Assembly (NCBI GenBank): GCA_964646205.1
Contig: CAZYAZ010000024.1
Location: 1 to 64,000, forward strand
Reading direction: 5' to 3'
Length of the DNA: 64,000 nt
From: UBA8437 sp964646205
GTDB lineage: Bacteria > Planctomycetota > Planctomycetia > Planctomycetales > Planctomycetaceae
The translations under genes were made by a program, and so were the position numbers. Shown in pieces: positions 53,437 through 62,007 of this stretch (positions are counted from its first letter, which is position 1; every line of letters begins with the position of its first letter). Under the pieces are notes generated by a model. It was not told where the DNA came from and did no database searches. It saw nothing but the letters and a program-made list of their open reading frames with translations.

Positions 53437-53988
53437 TCAAACGGCGTCGATGCACTCAAGCAGCCGTTCCAGCAGAACCAGGGGGCTGGTTTCCCGAATG
53501 AACAATTGTCGGTTTCTGGGTGCCATGAAGCCCTCCCTGATCGACAATTCAATCACCTGGTGAAACGGTTCGAAAAAACCACCCAGGTCGAGCACACCAA
53601 TCGGCCTGGAATGGATTTTCAGTTGCCGCCAGGCCAAGACCTCGAAGAGTTCTTCAAACGTCCCCACTCCACCAGGCAACGCGATGTACGCGTCGGCCAA
53701 TTCGTGCATCTGGGCCTTTCGGACATGCATGTCTGGAACAACACGCATATCAGCAACCCCCGAGTGCATCACTTCATCAACCGCCAAGCCATCCGGGATC
53801 ACGCCAATCACATCCCCCCCCGCCTCCAGCACCGCATCGGCCACGACCCCCATCAACCCGATTCCGCCACCTCCGTAGACCAGTCCGACACCTCGATCGG
53901 CCATCGCGCGTCCCAGATCCCCAGCCATCTCCGCGTACGACGGATCGTCCCCCGTTCTGGAACCACAAAAGACACAAATTCGCTGCAC
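53437..53988 (-). CDS. LOG-family phosphoribohydrolase
   Basis: 183 residues from a GTG (VQRICVFCGSRTG); a TTG 66 bases earlier would add a non-homologous leader. Motifs VFCGSRTG, YGGGGIGLMGVVADAVLEA, and ALPGGVGTFEELFE (the PGGxGTxxE signature). LOG enzymes release free base from nucleotides; in many bacteria they are tied to adenine/cytokinin salvage and were mis-named lysine decarboxylases. Located upstream of csrA, 143 bases away, in the same direction. Confidence 0.92.
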   Translation of the reverse strand: MQRICVFCGSRTGDDPSYAEMAGDLGRAMADRGVGLVYGGGGIGLMGVVADAVLEAGGDVIGVIPDGLAVDEVMHSGVADMRVVPDMHVRKAQMHELADAYIALPGGVGTFEELFEVLAWRQLKIHSRPIGVLDLGGFFEPFHQVIELSIREGFMAPRNRQLFIRETSPLVLLERLLECIDAV

Positions 53989-54224
53989 GGAAGTACGACC
54001 CCACGGACAAGGCGGCAGTTTTCTTTCCAAAGACTCTGAACTCCTGCGCGCCAACCATCAACCCTCCAGTTTGTGACACCAGCACCGAAGACGACGCTCG
54101 ACGCCGAGCCGACGCCACAACCGGACGACAATTCCTCCAGTGGGGCAGTCGAACCAGTTTGCAGGGCAGGGGGGGTGAGGATTAGTATGGCCGCAACGCC
54201 CAAACCACACTGGACGAACGATTC

Positions 54225-54980
54225 ATGACCGAACAACTGACACGCCGCGGGTTCACCACAAAGACCCTCGGAGCACTGCTGACCTACACCCTGCTGGAGG
54301 ACTTGGGCAACCAGGATCTCTTCGCCGCCGAGATCAAACCGATCACTCGCAAATGGCTGACGGACGTCAACGACCTTGCGCGTTCGGTCAAAAACAAGAA
54401 GATCAAACAGATCGCCTGGCAAAAGCAGGTCGAGACTCTCTTCGAAAAAGTTGAACTCGCTGACCTGTTGAAAATGGTTGACTTCGAGAAACTCGCCAAG
54501 GGCACCAAGTTCGCCGAGAATGGCGCCCGAAGCCTCAGATTCGAGTTCCCCAAGATTGAAGGACTGCCAACCCAATACGTCTTCGGACGCCAGATCTTCG
54601 CTCTCAAAAAGGGTCGCTCGGTCGTGCCCCACGGGCACAACAACATGGCCACAGCCTTCCTCATCCTCGACGGCAAACTCAGGGGGCGCCATTACGACCG
54701 GGTTGAGGACCGTGAGAAGGAGTACATCATCCGGCCCACGATCGACAAGATGTTTGCCCCCGGCGGGCATTCCTCGATCAGCGACTACAAGGACAATGTC
54801 CACTGGTTTAAGGCACAAAGTGAGAAGGCCTTCATCTTCAACATCCACGTGCTGGACGTCACCCCCGGCGCCAAGCGGACCGGCCGCATCTACGTCGACC
54901 CCAACGGTGAAAAACTCAAGGGCGGCCTGATCCGGGCTCGCAAGATCGCCTACAAGGAAGCTCACGACCTTTACGGCTAG
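54225..54980 (+). CDS. Exported cupin-like protein with Tat signal
   Basis: 251 residues. Twin-arginine start (TRRGFTTKTLGALLTYTL). A helical region (about 45-105) then a cupin-like barrel: SVVPHGHNNMATAFLILDGK, LRGRHYDRVED, FAPGGHSSISDYKDNVHWFK. Histidines in PHGHNN and NVHWF are the likely metal ligands. I do not recognise a specific family. Probably a metal-binding exported protein, 54 bases before a CoA-transferase gene. Confidence 0.72.
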   Translation: MTEQLTRRGFTTKTLGALLTYTLLEDLGNQDLFAAEIKPITRKWLTDVNDLARSVKNKKIKQIAWQKQVETLFEKVELADLLKMVDFEKLAKGTKFAENGARSLRFEFPKIEGLPTQYVFGRQIFALKKGRSVVPHGHNNMATAFLILDGKLRGRHYDRVEDREKEYIIRPTIDKMFAPGGHSSISDYKDNVHWFKAQSEKAFIFNIHVLDVTPGAKRTGRIYVDPNGEKLKGGLIRARKIAYKEAHDLYG

Positions 54981-55034
54981 ATGCCAGATTTCAGAGAGAG
55001 ACATACCAGCCACTGCTGGTAGGAGACCCACTCG

Positions 55035-56195
55035 GTGCACCCTCGACCCCTGTCGGGCCTGCGGGTCCTGGACCTCACCCGCGTACTCGCCGGGCCCTAT
55101 TGCACGCTCCTTCTGGCCGACCTGGGCGCTGAAGTGGTGAAAGTCGAGCGCCCCGGAACCGGCGACGACGCCCGCGCCTTCGGCCCGTTTCTCGACAACG
55201 GGCAGAGCGCGTATTTTGCCAGCATCAACCGTGGAAAAAAGAGTATCGCCCTGGACCTCAAGGACGAGACAGACCGCGCCACCTTCCTGCAACTCGTCGC
55301 AAAAGCTGACATCCTGGTCGAGAATTATCGTGCAGGCACGATGCTCAAACTGGGACTGGACGCCAAGAACCTCCGCCAACAAAACCCCAGGCTGATCTAC
55401 GCCTCGCTCTCCGGATTTGGACAAACCGGAAGCGACACCGACCGGGCGGCTTACGACATCGTCGTCCAGGCACTCAGCGGACTCATGAGCATCACCGGAT
55501 CCGGACCGGGGCAATCCGTCCGGGTGGGCACTTCGATCAGTGACATCCTGACGGGCATTTTCGGTGCCGTGGCAATCGTTTCGGCCGTGCACGGACGAAC
55601 GGCCTCTGGAGAAGGCACCGTCATCGACCTGGCAATGCTCGACTGTACTGTCGCAGCACTCGAAAACGCCATCAGCCGATTTGCGACCTCCGGCGTGGCT
55701 CCCTCACCGCTGGGAACCAGGCACCCGTCGATCACTCCTTTCCAGTCGTTCTCCACGGCCGACGTCCCGATCGTCATCGCCGCTGGCAACGATGCACTCT
55801 GGACTGCACTGTGTGGTTGCCTGGATCGCGAGGATCTCGCCACCGACAAACGGTTTGCCAGCAACCTTGACCGAACAACACACCACGAGGAACTCGCCGC
55901 GGAACTCGCCCAGGCCTTTGCACAGCGGCCCGCTTCCGAATGGCTGCAGCGACTGTCCAAATCCGGAATACCTTCCGCACCAATCCGATCGATTGCAGAC
56001 GTTGTCGCCGACCCCCACCTCGCCAGTCGTGAAATGTGGCACACGATGGACGACGGCCAGGGGGGAGAACTCCTGACGGCCGGATCCCCCTTCCGCATGA
56101 ACGACACCGCCCCCCCTCTCTCCCCAACCACCCCGGATCTCGACGAACACCACCAGGAGATCCTCAGCCAATGGCTAATGACCGACTCACCCTGA
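55035..56195 (+). CDS. CaiB/BaiF-family (class III) CoA-transferase
   Basis: 386 residues from a GTG with AGGAG nine bases upstream. Start LSGLRVLDLTRVLAGPYCTL, then LADLGAEVVKVERPGTGDDA, FASINRGKKSIALDLKDE, and the catalytic Asp within GTVIDLAMLDCTVAALENAI. Moves CoA between acyl groups without covalent Glu intermediates. Substrate undetermined; neighbours (cupin, acetyltransferase) give no clear pathway. The C-terminal RMNDTAPPL keeps the usual ending. Confidence 0.9.
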   Translation: MHPRPLSGLRVLDLTRVLAGPYCTLLLADLGAEVVKVERPGTGDDARAFGPFLDNGQSAYFASINRGKKSIALDLKDETDRATFLQLVAKADILVENYRAGTMLKLGLDAKNLRQQNPRLIYASLSGFGQTGSDTDRAAYDIVVQALSGLMSITGSGPGQSVRVGTSISDILTGIFGAVAIVSAVHGRTASGEGTVIDLAMLDCTVAALENAISRFATSGVAPSPLGTRHPSITPFQSFSTADVPIVIAAGNDALWTALCGCLDREDLATDKRFASNLDRTTHHEELAAELAQAFAQRPASEWLQRLSKSGIPSAPIRSIADVVADPHLASREMWHTMDDGQGGELLTAGSPFRMNDTAPPLSPTTPDLDEHHQEILSQWLMTDSP

Positions 56196-56788
56196 GGACA
56201 GCCCAGCACGAGGACCTCCTCGAATTGGCCGAGTTGGAAGCCGCCTGTTGGCCGCCACCACTCGCGGCAGACCAGGAACAGCTTGCCGCGAGACTTGTCG
56301 CTTTCGATCATGGTCAACTGGTGGCCCAAATCGGTGGGCAACTTGTCGGCTACAGTTCTGCCCAGCGCGTTCATTCCGAACTGATCGCAACCAATCCGCT
56401 CCAGTACAACACGGTCACCGACAACGACCTTTTCACCACCACACACTCCAACGATGGAGAGATCTACCAACTGGTCGGTGTCTCCACGGCCCCAGAGTTC
56501 CGCGGTCGTCAGATTGCACGCCAACTCATCGACCTGCAAATCACTCGCGCGTGGCAACTTGCTGGCATTCGTCGTGTCATAGGGTTCACACGCCCCGCGG
56601 CACGACACCTCGTGCCAGAGCTCTCGTTGGAATCGTACGTCGACACCCAACTCACCGACACACCCTCAGACAAAACTCTCGCATTTCACCTGAACGCCGG
56701 TGCAACCATCGTGTCGTGTCACGACAATTTTCGGCCCTCCGACCAGCAGAGCCTGGGAGCCGGGGTACTGATTGAGTACTTGCGTTGA
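56171..56788 (+). CDS. GNAT-family N-acetyltransferase
   Basis: 205 residues from MANDRLTLRTAQHEDLLE; the first 25 bases overlap the CoA-transferase end, and longer upstream reading is not homologous. The acetyl-CoA loop is YQLVGVSTAPEFRGRQIARQ, the Q/R-x-x-G-x-G/A pattern slightly altered. Later WQLAGIRRVIGFTRPA and KTLAFHLNAGATIV match the GNAT core ending. Acceptor unknown. Confidence 0.82.
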   Translation: MANDRLTLRTAQHEDLLELAELEAACWPPPLAADQEQLAARLVAFDHGQLVAQIGGQLVGYSSAQRVHSELIATNPLQYNTVTDNDLFTTTHSNDGEIYQLVGVSTAPEFRGRQIARQLIDLQITRAWQLAGIRRVIGFTRPAARHLVPELSLESYVDTQLTDTPSDKTLAFHLNAGATIVSCHDNFRPSDQQSLGAGVLIEYLR

Positions 56789-56885
56789 CGCGCGGCAGGG
56801 TCGTTTTCCACGAAATCGCGTCTTCCAGGCGAAAAGAGACTCTCCGGACAACAGCGGACTCTGCCATCACACAGCAGAACCGCAG

Positions 56886-56914
56886 TTGTCCACCCTTGTG
56901 AGCCGAAGTAAACT
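56886..56914 (+). promoter_or_regulatory. Putative sigma70-type promoter for the VWA operon
   Basis: TTGTCC (56886-56891) and TAAACT (56909-56914) with 17-base spacing, about 100 bases before the GTG of the first VWA gene. The same TAAACT hexamer appears in the putative promoter at 36533. Pattern match only. Confidence 0.35.
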
Positions 56915-57016
56915 AAAGGCAACCGGGTGGGATGCCTCCTTTCATTGGAAAGGGCGTTGAATGCCGTCTATTTTTCGGCAACCACCTCCACATCGGGCCA
57001 GAAGAGGGATTTGGGC

Positions 57017-58960
57017 GTGAACACTGTCCAAAAGCCACAGCAGCCAACCGTTCCCGGGCATGAAGCCGACGGAACAGCCGGCATCGTGACTCCCAAGGAA
57101 CGTCCCGCTTGGGCCATGAGCTTGGCATTCCACGTCGCCATCTTGGTGGCGTTATACAGCATCACCCAGGTGACCTACTCGGGGCAGGATTCCACGGAGT
57201 TGGACAGCCTGTTTCAGGAGTTCGATGCCGAGAACTACAGCTTCGACTCGGTCGTCGTCGAGACGATGGGCAACCAGAGTGACCTCAACGAACCCTCCCC
57301 GTCCCAGGCAGCCTCCACCAGCCTGAGCACCACACCGCAGCAGGAGGTCCAGAAACGCCTCGATGAAAAGGTGCTCAAGATCGAGTCGCCTCAAACCGCA
57401 GAAATTGCCCTGCCGCCCGAGAACGAATTTGCCGACGTGATCGACATCCAGGGCCAGACTGAGAACCCCGGCGGTATCGAAGGCGCAGTGGACCGAATGG
57501 CCGTCGAGATCGATCGGTCACTCCAAAATCGCAAAACGCTGGTCATCTGGCTCTTCGATGAATCCGGGTCCATGGAAACTCGCCGCAATGCGATCGCTGA
57601 TCGTTTCGAGAGTGTCTACAAGCAGCTTGGCGGATTGAAATCTTCCGACAAAAAAACTCAACGCCGGCCATTGAAGACGGCTGTCGTCGGTTTCAGCGAC
57701 AAGACCAACTTCTACACTCCGCAGCCAGTCGACGATGTCAACGAGATCGTCACCAAGATCCGGAACATCAAGGCGGCACAATCGCCGGACGAAAATGTCT
57801 TCACTGCCGTGAGCCAGGTCACCCGCAAATGGCTCAACTACCGTCGGCGGATGAGATACGACGTGATGGTGGTCATCGTCACCGATGAACGCGGCAGTGA
57901 CTACGGTCAGGACGGAGCCGCCCTGGAAAAAGTCATTCAACTCACCCGGACCAACGGAATCCGAGTCTACTGCATTGGCAATGCCGCGGTGTTCGGACGC
58001 GAGAAGGGCTGGGTGCTCTACACCTACCCTGATGGTTACAGCCAGGAATGGGATGTCGACCAGGGTCCTGAAACAGTGATGATGGAGCGGCTGAACCTGC
58101 CTTTCTGGGGAACCAGAGGCTTTGGGCGTTTCCAGATGTCTTCCGGTTACGGCCCGTACGCATTGAATCGGCTCTGTTCTGAGTCCAAGGGGATTTACCT
58201 GATCGCCGACGAAGGACGTGGCCAGAAATTCAATCCTGCCGTAATGAGGGGTTACCGCCCCGATTACCGCCCGATCCGCACCTATCTCAAGGATGTTGAA
58301 ACCAACGATGCCAAGCGGAGCCTGCTGCGGGCGGCTGTGATCACTCGCGAACGACAGATTCCCGTCCTCTCACTCTCCTTCGATGCTCCCAACGACAACG
58401 TTCTGCGTACCGGACTCAACGACGCCCAGAAACCCGTCGCGGAACTCGATTTCCGACTTCGCGAACTCCAGGCCGAACTCGAGGCCGGTGAAGACGATCG
58501 CGAGAAACTCTCCGAGCCGCGCTGGCAAGCTGGATACGACCTGGCGATGGGCCGCGTGTTGGCCATGCGGGTCCGAGCGTACGGCTACAATGTTGTCCTC
58601 GCCCAGATGAAGAGCCAACCGAAGTCATTCAAGAAAAAAGACAGCAACCTGTGGCGGCTGACCCCGAATCGCGACATCACCTCTGGTGGAGCCGTCAAAC
58701 GGCTCCACAAAAAAGCACTTGAGTACCTCAACCGCGTCGTCGACGACCACGCCGGAACACCGTGGGCACTCTTGGCCGAACGGGAACTCAGTGCCCCCAT
58801 GGGATGGGGCTGGCTGGAAGCTCATCGTGCTGCAACAACTGCCGGCAACCGGGGTGCCAACAACAACCAACCGAAAGTTCTGTTTGTCACTGACCCCAAG
58901 ACCGGCAAAAAGAAACGGGTCATGGTCAAGGCCAAGAAAAGACCGCGTCCACCACTCTAG
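57017..58960 (+). CDS. Membrane-anchored VWA domain protein (first of pair)
   Basis: 647 residues from a GTG preceded by GAGG; a longer reading is possible. One membrane helix (AMSLAFHVAILVALYSITQV, about 34-54) places the rest outside. The VWA domain begins KTLVIWLFDESGSMETRR; the MIDAS is D181-E-S-G-S with the partner residues in VIVTDERGSDY. The flanking domain contains long charged helices and no recognised name. The GAVDRMAVEIDRSL segment leads into the domain. It is followed after 19 bases by its paralogue; likely a mechanical or complex-assembly role. Confidence 0.82.
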   Translation: MNTVQKPQQPTVPGHEADGTAGIVTPKERPAWAMSLAFHVAILVALYSITQVTYSGQDSTELDSLFQEFDAENYSFDSVVVETMGNQSDLNEPSPSQAASTSLSTTPQQEVQKRLDEKVLKIESPQTAEIALPPENEFADVIDIQGQTENPGGIEGAVDRMAVEIDRSLQNRKTLVIWLFDESGSMETRRNAIADRFESVYKQLGGLKSSDKKTQRRPLKTAVVGFSDKTNFYTPQPVDDVNEIVTKIRNIKAAQSPDENVFTAVSQVTRKWLNYRRRMRYDVMVVIVTDERGSDYGQDGAALEKVIQLTRTNGIRVYCIGNAAVFGREKGWVLYTYPDGYSQEWDVDQGPETVMMERLNLPFWGTRGFGRFQMSSGYGPYALNRLCSESKGIYLIADEGRGQKFNPAVMRGYRPDYRPIRTYLKDVETNDAKRSLLRAAVITRERQIPVLSLSFDAPNDNVLRTGLNDAQKPVAELDFRLRELQAELEAGEDDREKLSEPRWQAGYDLAMGRVLAMRVRAYGYNVVLAQMKSQPKSFKKKDSNLWRLTPNRDITSGGAVKRLHKKALEYLNRVVDDHAGTPWALLAERELSAPMGWGWLEAHRAATTAGNRGANNNQPKVLFVTDPKTGKKKRVMVKAKKRPRPPL

Positions 58961-58979
58961 CCCATCTGCCAATCGTCAA

Positions 58980-60908
58980 ATGCAAACACAGACCCGAAAC
59001 CTCTCTGCACTCTCGACATCGATCATGGTCCACGGCACCGTGATCGTGGTGCTCTGGTTGCTCCGAATCGACTTGCTCCCGGCCATACCCGACGTCGTGG
59101 TCGAAACGTTCTTCAACGACGAGCAGACACAGGAACGCTTCGTCAAGGAACTCGACGAACAGACCGAGATCTCCGAAACCCAGAACATCAACGCCGGGGG
59201 GGTTGTTTCGACCACCATCGGAGGCGCCGGAACTGTCCAGGTGGCCCAAACCAAGATCGAGGCATCCGAATCCCTCAAGGAACCGGACATCCAGGTCAAC
59301 ATCTCGGATGTCAGCCTGCCGGGCCAGGAATTTCTCGGTGAGGATCTTGGTGTCGGAGAGGTCAACGGAGAGGTCGGCGCGGTTGTCGAAGGCTACGGAG
59401 CGGCATTGTCGAGGATCACCCAGGAATTGATCCGCATGATGCGGGAACGCAAGGTGATGGCCGTCTGGCTCTTCGACGAATCCGAGAGCATGAAAGACGA
59501 CCAGAAGGAGATTGCCACGGAGTTCCACAAGGTCTATGAGGAACTCGGCATCCAACAGAAGCAGGATCAGGAGATCAAAAAGAAGGGAGAGGTCCTGATG
59601 ACCTCGATCCTCGGCTTCGGCAACCAGATCAGCGTGCTGACCAAAACACCGACCGGTGACGTGAAAAAGATCCAGCAGGCGATTCAACAGATCGGGATCG
59701 ATCGCACCGGCAAAGAAAACATGTGCAACGCCATCGCCCGGGCACTCGATCAATTCACACCCCTCGCTCGCAAACAAAAACGCCAACTGGTGGTGATTGT
59801 TGTCAGCGACGAGTCACCCACCGATCACGTACAAATCGAACAGGCCATACAGAGAGCAAAAAAAGCCGGTGCCCCGATCTACATCCTGGGCCGGGAAGCC
59901 ATCTTCGGATATCCCTACGCTCGGCTGAGATGGAAAGATCCCGTCTACGGACTCAATCACTGGGTCACAATCGACAGGGGGCCTGAAACAGCCTTCCCCG
60001 AGTGTCTCCAATACGATGGCATGCACCGCCGCTGGGATTCCTTCTCCAGTGGCTTTGGCCCCTACACACAGGTCCGCCTGGCCAAGCACAGCGGTGGAAT
60101 TTTCTTCATGTTGCCCGGTGAAGAAGAACAACTCACAGGTGCCGGGGCCCACGAAAACCGAAAGTTTGCGGCACTGGCGATGAAGGAATACGAGCCATTG
60201 TTGTTGGCGCGTCGCGAATACGCTCAGCAGGTCACATCGCGTCCCTTCCGCGTTGCGATTTCCAACATCATCGCCCGCCTCAATCCCAACGACTACCCCC
60301 TGATCCCCGCGCATGACCCGAAACTGAACATCCAGCAAACTCACTACTCGGTCGAAAAAGCCGAGTTTCAGCGCCAGGCTGTTGAAGCCGGACAACGGGC
60401 ATTCCGGGCTATGACATTGCTGAGCGAGGCTATTGCGATCCTGGACAAAAACGACCCGTTACGCGACGGAGAAAACTCCCAACGCTGGCGAGCCAACTTC
60501 GACCTCATCCGGGCCCAGTGCTACGCCTACCGTGTTCGACTCTTTCAGTTCCTGCTGACGCTCGATCGACATGCGGTCACTTTCCCACCGCTCAAGAACC
60601 CCAAGAACAATCGATGGCATTTCAGACGGTCACGCAAGATGGCCACTCCAGACGACACACAGTACCGCCGGGTCCAGGTGCAACTGAAAACGAAGGCCAA
60701 GCGAGAGAGTTTCCTTTCGGAAATGAAGGAACAGCAGTCCCGCGCCACCCAGTTGTTTGAACTCGTCCTCTCGGAACACTCCGGGACACCGTGGGCTCGA
60801 CGGGCCCGCTGGGAACTTGACGCCGGCTATGGGATGGCGATCGAAGAGGGCTTTCACGACCCTCGCTACCGCGAAGTTGGCAAGCGAATCAAGGTCCCCA
60901 AGTTCTAG
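58980..60908 (+). CDS. Membrane-anchored VWA domain protein (second of pair)
   Basis: 642 residues from MQTQTRNLSALSTSIMVHG; the frame is open further upstream inside the previous gene. Single membrane helix (IMVHGTVIVVLWLLRIDLLP), then VWA: VMAVWLFDESESMKDDQK with the MIDAS D166-E-S-E-S (Glu in place of Gly). The tail (LNIQQTHYSVEKAEFQRQ, GTPWARRARWELDAGYGM) mirrors the first VWA protein's ending GTPWALLAERELSAPMGWG, showing duplication. It overlaps the convergent transporter gene by 4 bases. Confidence 0.83.
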   Translation: MQTQTRNLSALSTSIMVHGTVIVVLWLLRIDLLPAIPDVVVETFFNDEQTQERFVKELDEQTEISETQNINAGGVVSTTIGGAGTVQVAQTKIEASESLKEPDIQVNISDVSLPGQEFLGEDLGVGEVNGEVGAVVEGYGAALSRITQELIRMMRERKVMAVWLFDESESMKDDQKEIATEFHKVYEELGIQQKQDQEIKKKGEVLMTSILGFGNQISVLTKTPTGDVKKIQQAIQQIGIDRTGKENMCNAIARALDQFTPLARKQKRQLVVIVVSDESPTDHVQIEQAIQRAKKAGAPIYILGREAIFGYPYARLRWKDPVYGLNHWVTIDRGPETAFPECLQYDGMHRRWDSFSSGFGPYTQVRLAKHSGGIFFMLPGEEEQLTGAGAHENRKFAALAMKEYEPLLLARREYAQQVTSRPFRVAISNIIARLNPNDYPLIPAHDPKLNIQQTHYSVEKAEFQRQAVEAGQRAFRAMTLLSEAIAILDKNDPLRDGENSQRWRANFDLIRAQCYAYRVRLFQFLLTLDRHAVTFPPLKNPKNNRWHFRRSRKMATPDDTQYRRVQVQLKTKAKRESFLSEMKEQQSRATQLFELVLSEHSGTPWARRARWELDAGYGMAIEEGFHDPRYREVGKRIKVPKF

Positions 60909-61969
60909 ACCGCCTCGTCGTCTGGCGATTTCTCAGAGACCTGTTCCGCGTTGCCTGGCGCGTTCTCCGCAATCCGCCCCGCGATGATCGTGTCGACAAA
61001 CAACTGCGACGCGTGGAACATCAACATCGGGAAGACGGCGAACGGATTCATCGCAGCAATCCCAATTTCGGGGCTCGTGGCCAGGTAGACACCGATGGGC
61101 AGGGTCTTCTGACTGCTGCCAAACAGCACGGCGATCCGATCTTCACGAGAAAACCCCATCACACGCGCACCCAACCCACCAACGAACATCGCCACCAGGT
61201 GAATCACCAGGCAGCACCCCCAGACAATCGCAATCGCACCGGCAGCAACGCCACCGCTACGCAATTGGGGGCCCGCCTTCAGTGATGCGGCAGCAAAGAC
61301 CAAAACCAGGATCAATCCCTGGGCGGTGATTCCAATTCGCGGCTTGTGAACGGTGGCAAAACGACCGGCAGCGGGAATCATCCGGGCGGCTTGTCCAAGG
61401 ATCGTCGGCACCAGCACGACGTAGAGCAACCGCTCCATCATCGTCACCACTTCCAACTCAGCCTGACCTCCCGACAGTTTGCTCGTTGCCAGATTGAGCC
61501 AGAAGGGTGTCACCAAAAAACACAACGTATTGGTAAACAATGTCGTCAACAGGCTCACCGCATCATTGCCGCCGGCCTTCCGGGTCCAAACCGACACGGC
61601 GGCCAGCGTGCAGGGAACACTCGCTGCAATCATCAATCCGACCTGGAAACTTTGATCGCCCTGGATCCCCATCAGCCCCCAGGCGGCCAACGGAATGGCG
61701 ACAGAGTTGACCAGGGACGCCCAAAGTACCGGCAGCGGAAATTTCAACGACTCACGCAATTTCCCGCTGTCCAAGCTGAAGGCCATCAGGAACAAAACGA
61801 TCCGTGTGATCCAGCGAGGCGCGTCAGCCACCACTGCACCGAATCCGTCACCGGCTTCCCAATTCGCCAGCACGTCCGCCGGAATCGCCATTCCGACAGA
61901 CAGCCCACCAGTGACCAGTGCGACCAGCCCCACCAGGAACCAGTGTTTCTTCAAAAAAGCAATCGGCAT
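60905..61969 (-). CDS. Bile acid:Na+ symporter (BASS)-family transporter
   Basis: 354 residues with nine or ten membrane helices. The family-like core is ASVPCTLAAVSVWTRKAGGND and VLFGSSQKTLPIGVYL, where the conserved GxSQKT-type turn contributes to sodium binding. Similar proteins move bile acids, pantoate, pyruvate or other organic acids with Na+. The final 25 residues are charged and cytoplasmic. Substrate unknown. Confidence 0.86.
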   Translation of the reverse strand: MPIAFLKKHWFLVGLVALVTGGLSVGMAIPADVLANWEAGDGFGAVVADAPRWITRIVLFLMAFSLDSGKLRESLKFPLPVLWASLVNSVAIPLAAWGLMGIQGDQSFQVGLMIAASVPCTLAAVSVWTRKAGGNDAVSLLTTLFTNTLCFLVTPFWLNLATSKLSGGQAELEVVTMMERLLYVVLVPTILGQAARMIPAAGRFATVHKPRIGITAQGLILVLVFAAASLKAGPQLRSGGVAAGAIAIVWGCCLVIHLVAMFVGGLGARVMGFSREDRIAVLFGSSQKTLPIGVYLATSPEIGIAAMNPFAVFPMLMFHASQLFVDTIIAGRIAENAPGNAEQVSEKSPDDEAV

Positions 61970-62007
61970 AGACGGTCACGTTAGCGACTGCCCGCGGCCT
62001 CGTCACC

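Noticed and set aside
53853..55592. 579-codon open reading frame on the minus strand
   Set aside because: It lies opposite two clear plus-strand genes (cupin-like and CoA-transferase); its residues are low-complexity and Cys/His-poor with no recognisable domain, so it is a shadow frame of G+C-rich DNA.
58686..58979. Upstream extension of the second VWA gene
   Set aside because: It lies in the wrong frame of the first VWA gene; the ATG at 58980 gives a clean membrane anchor.
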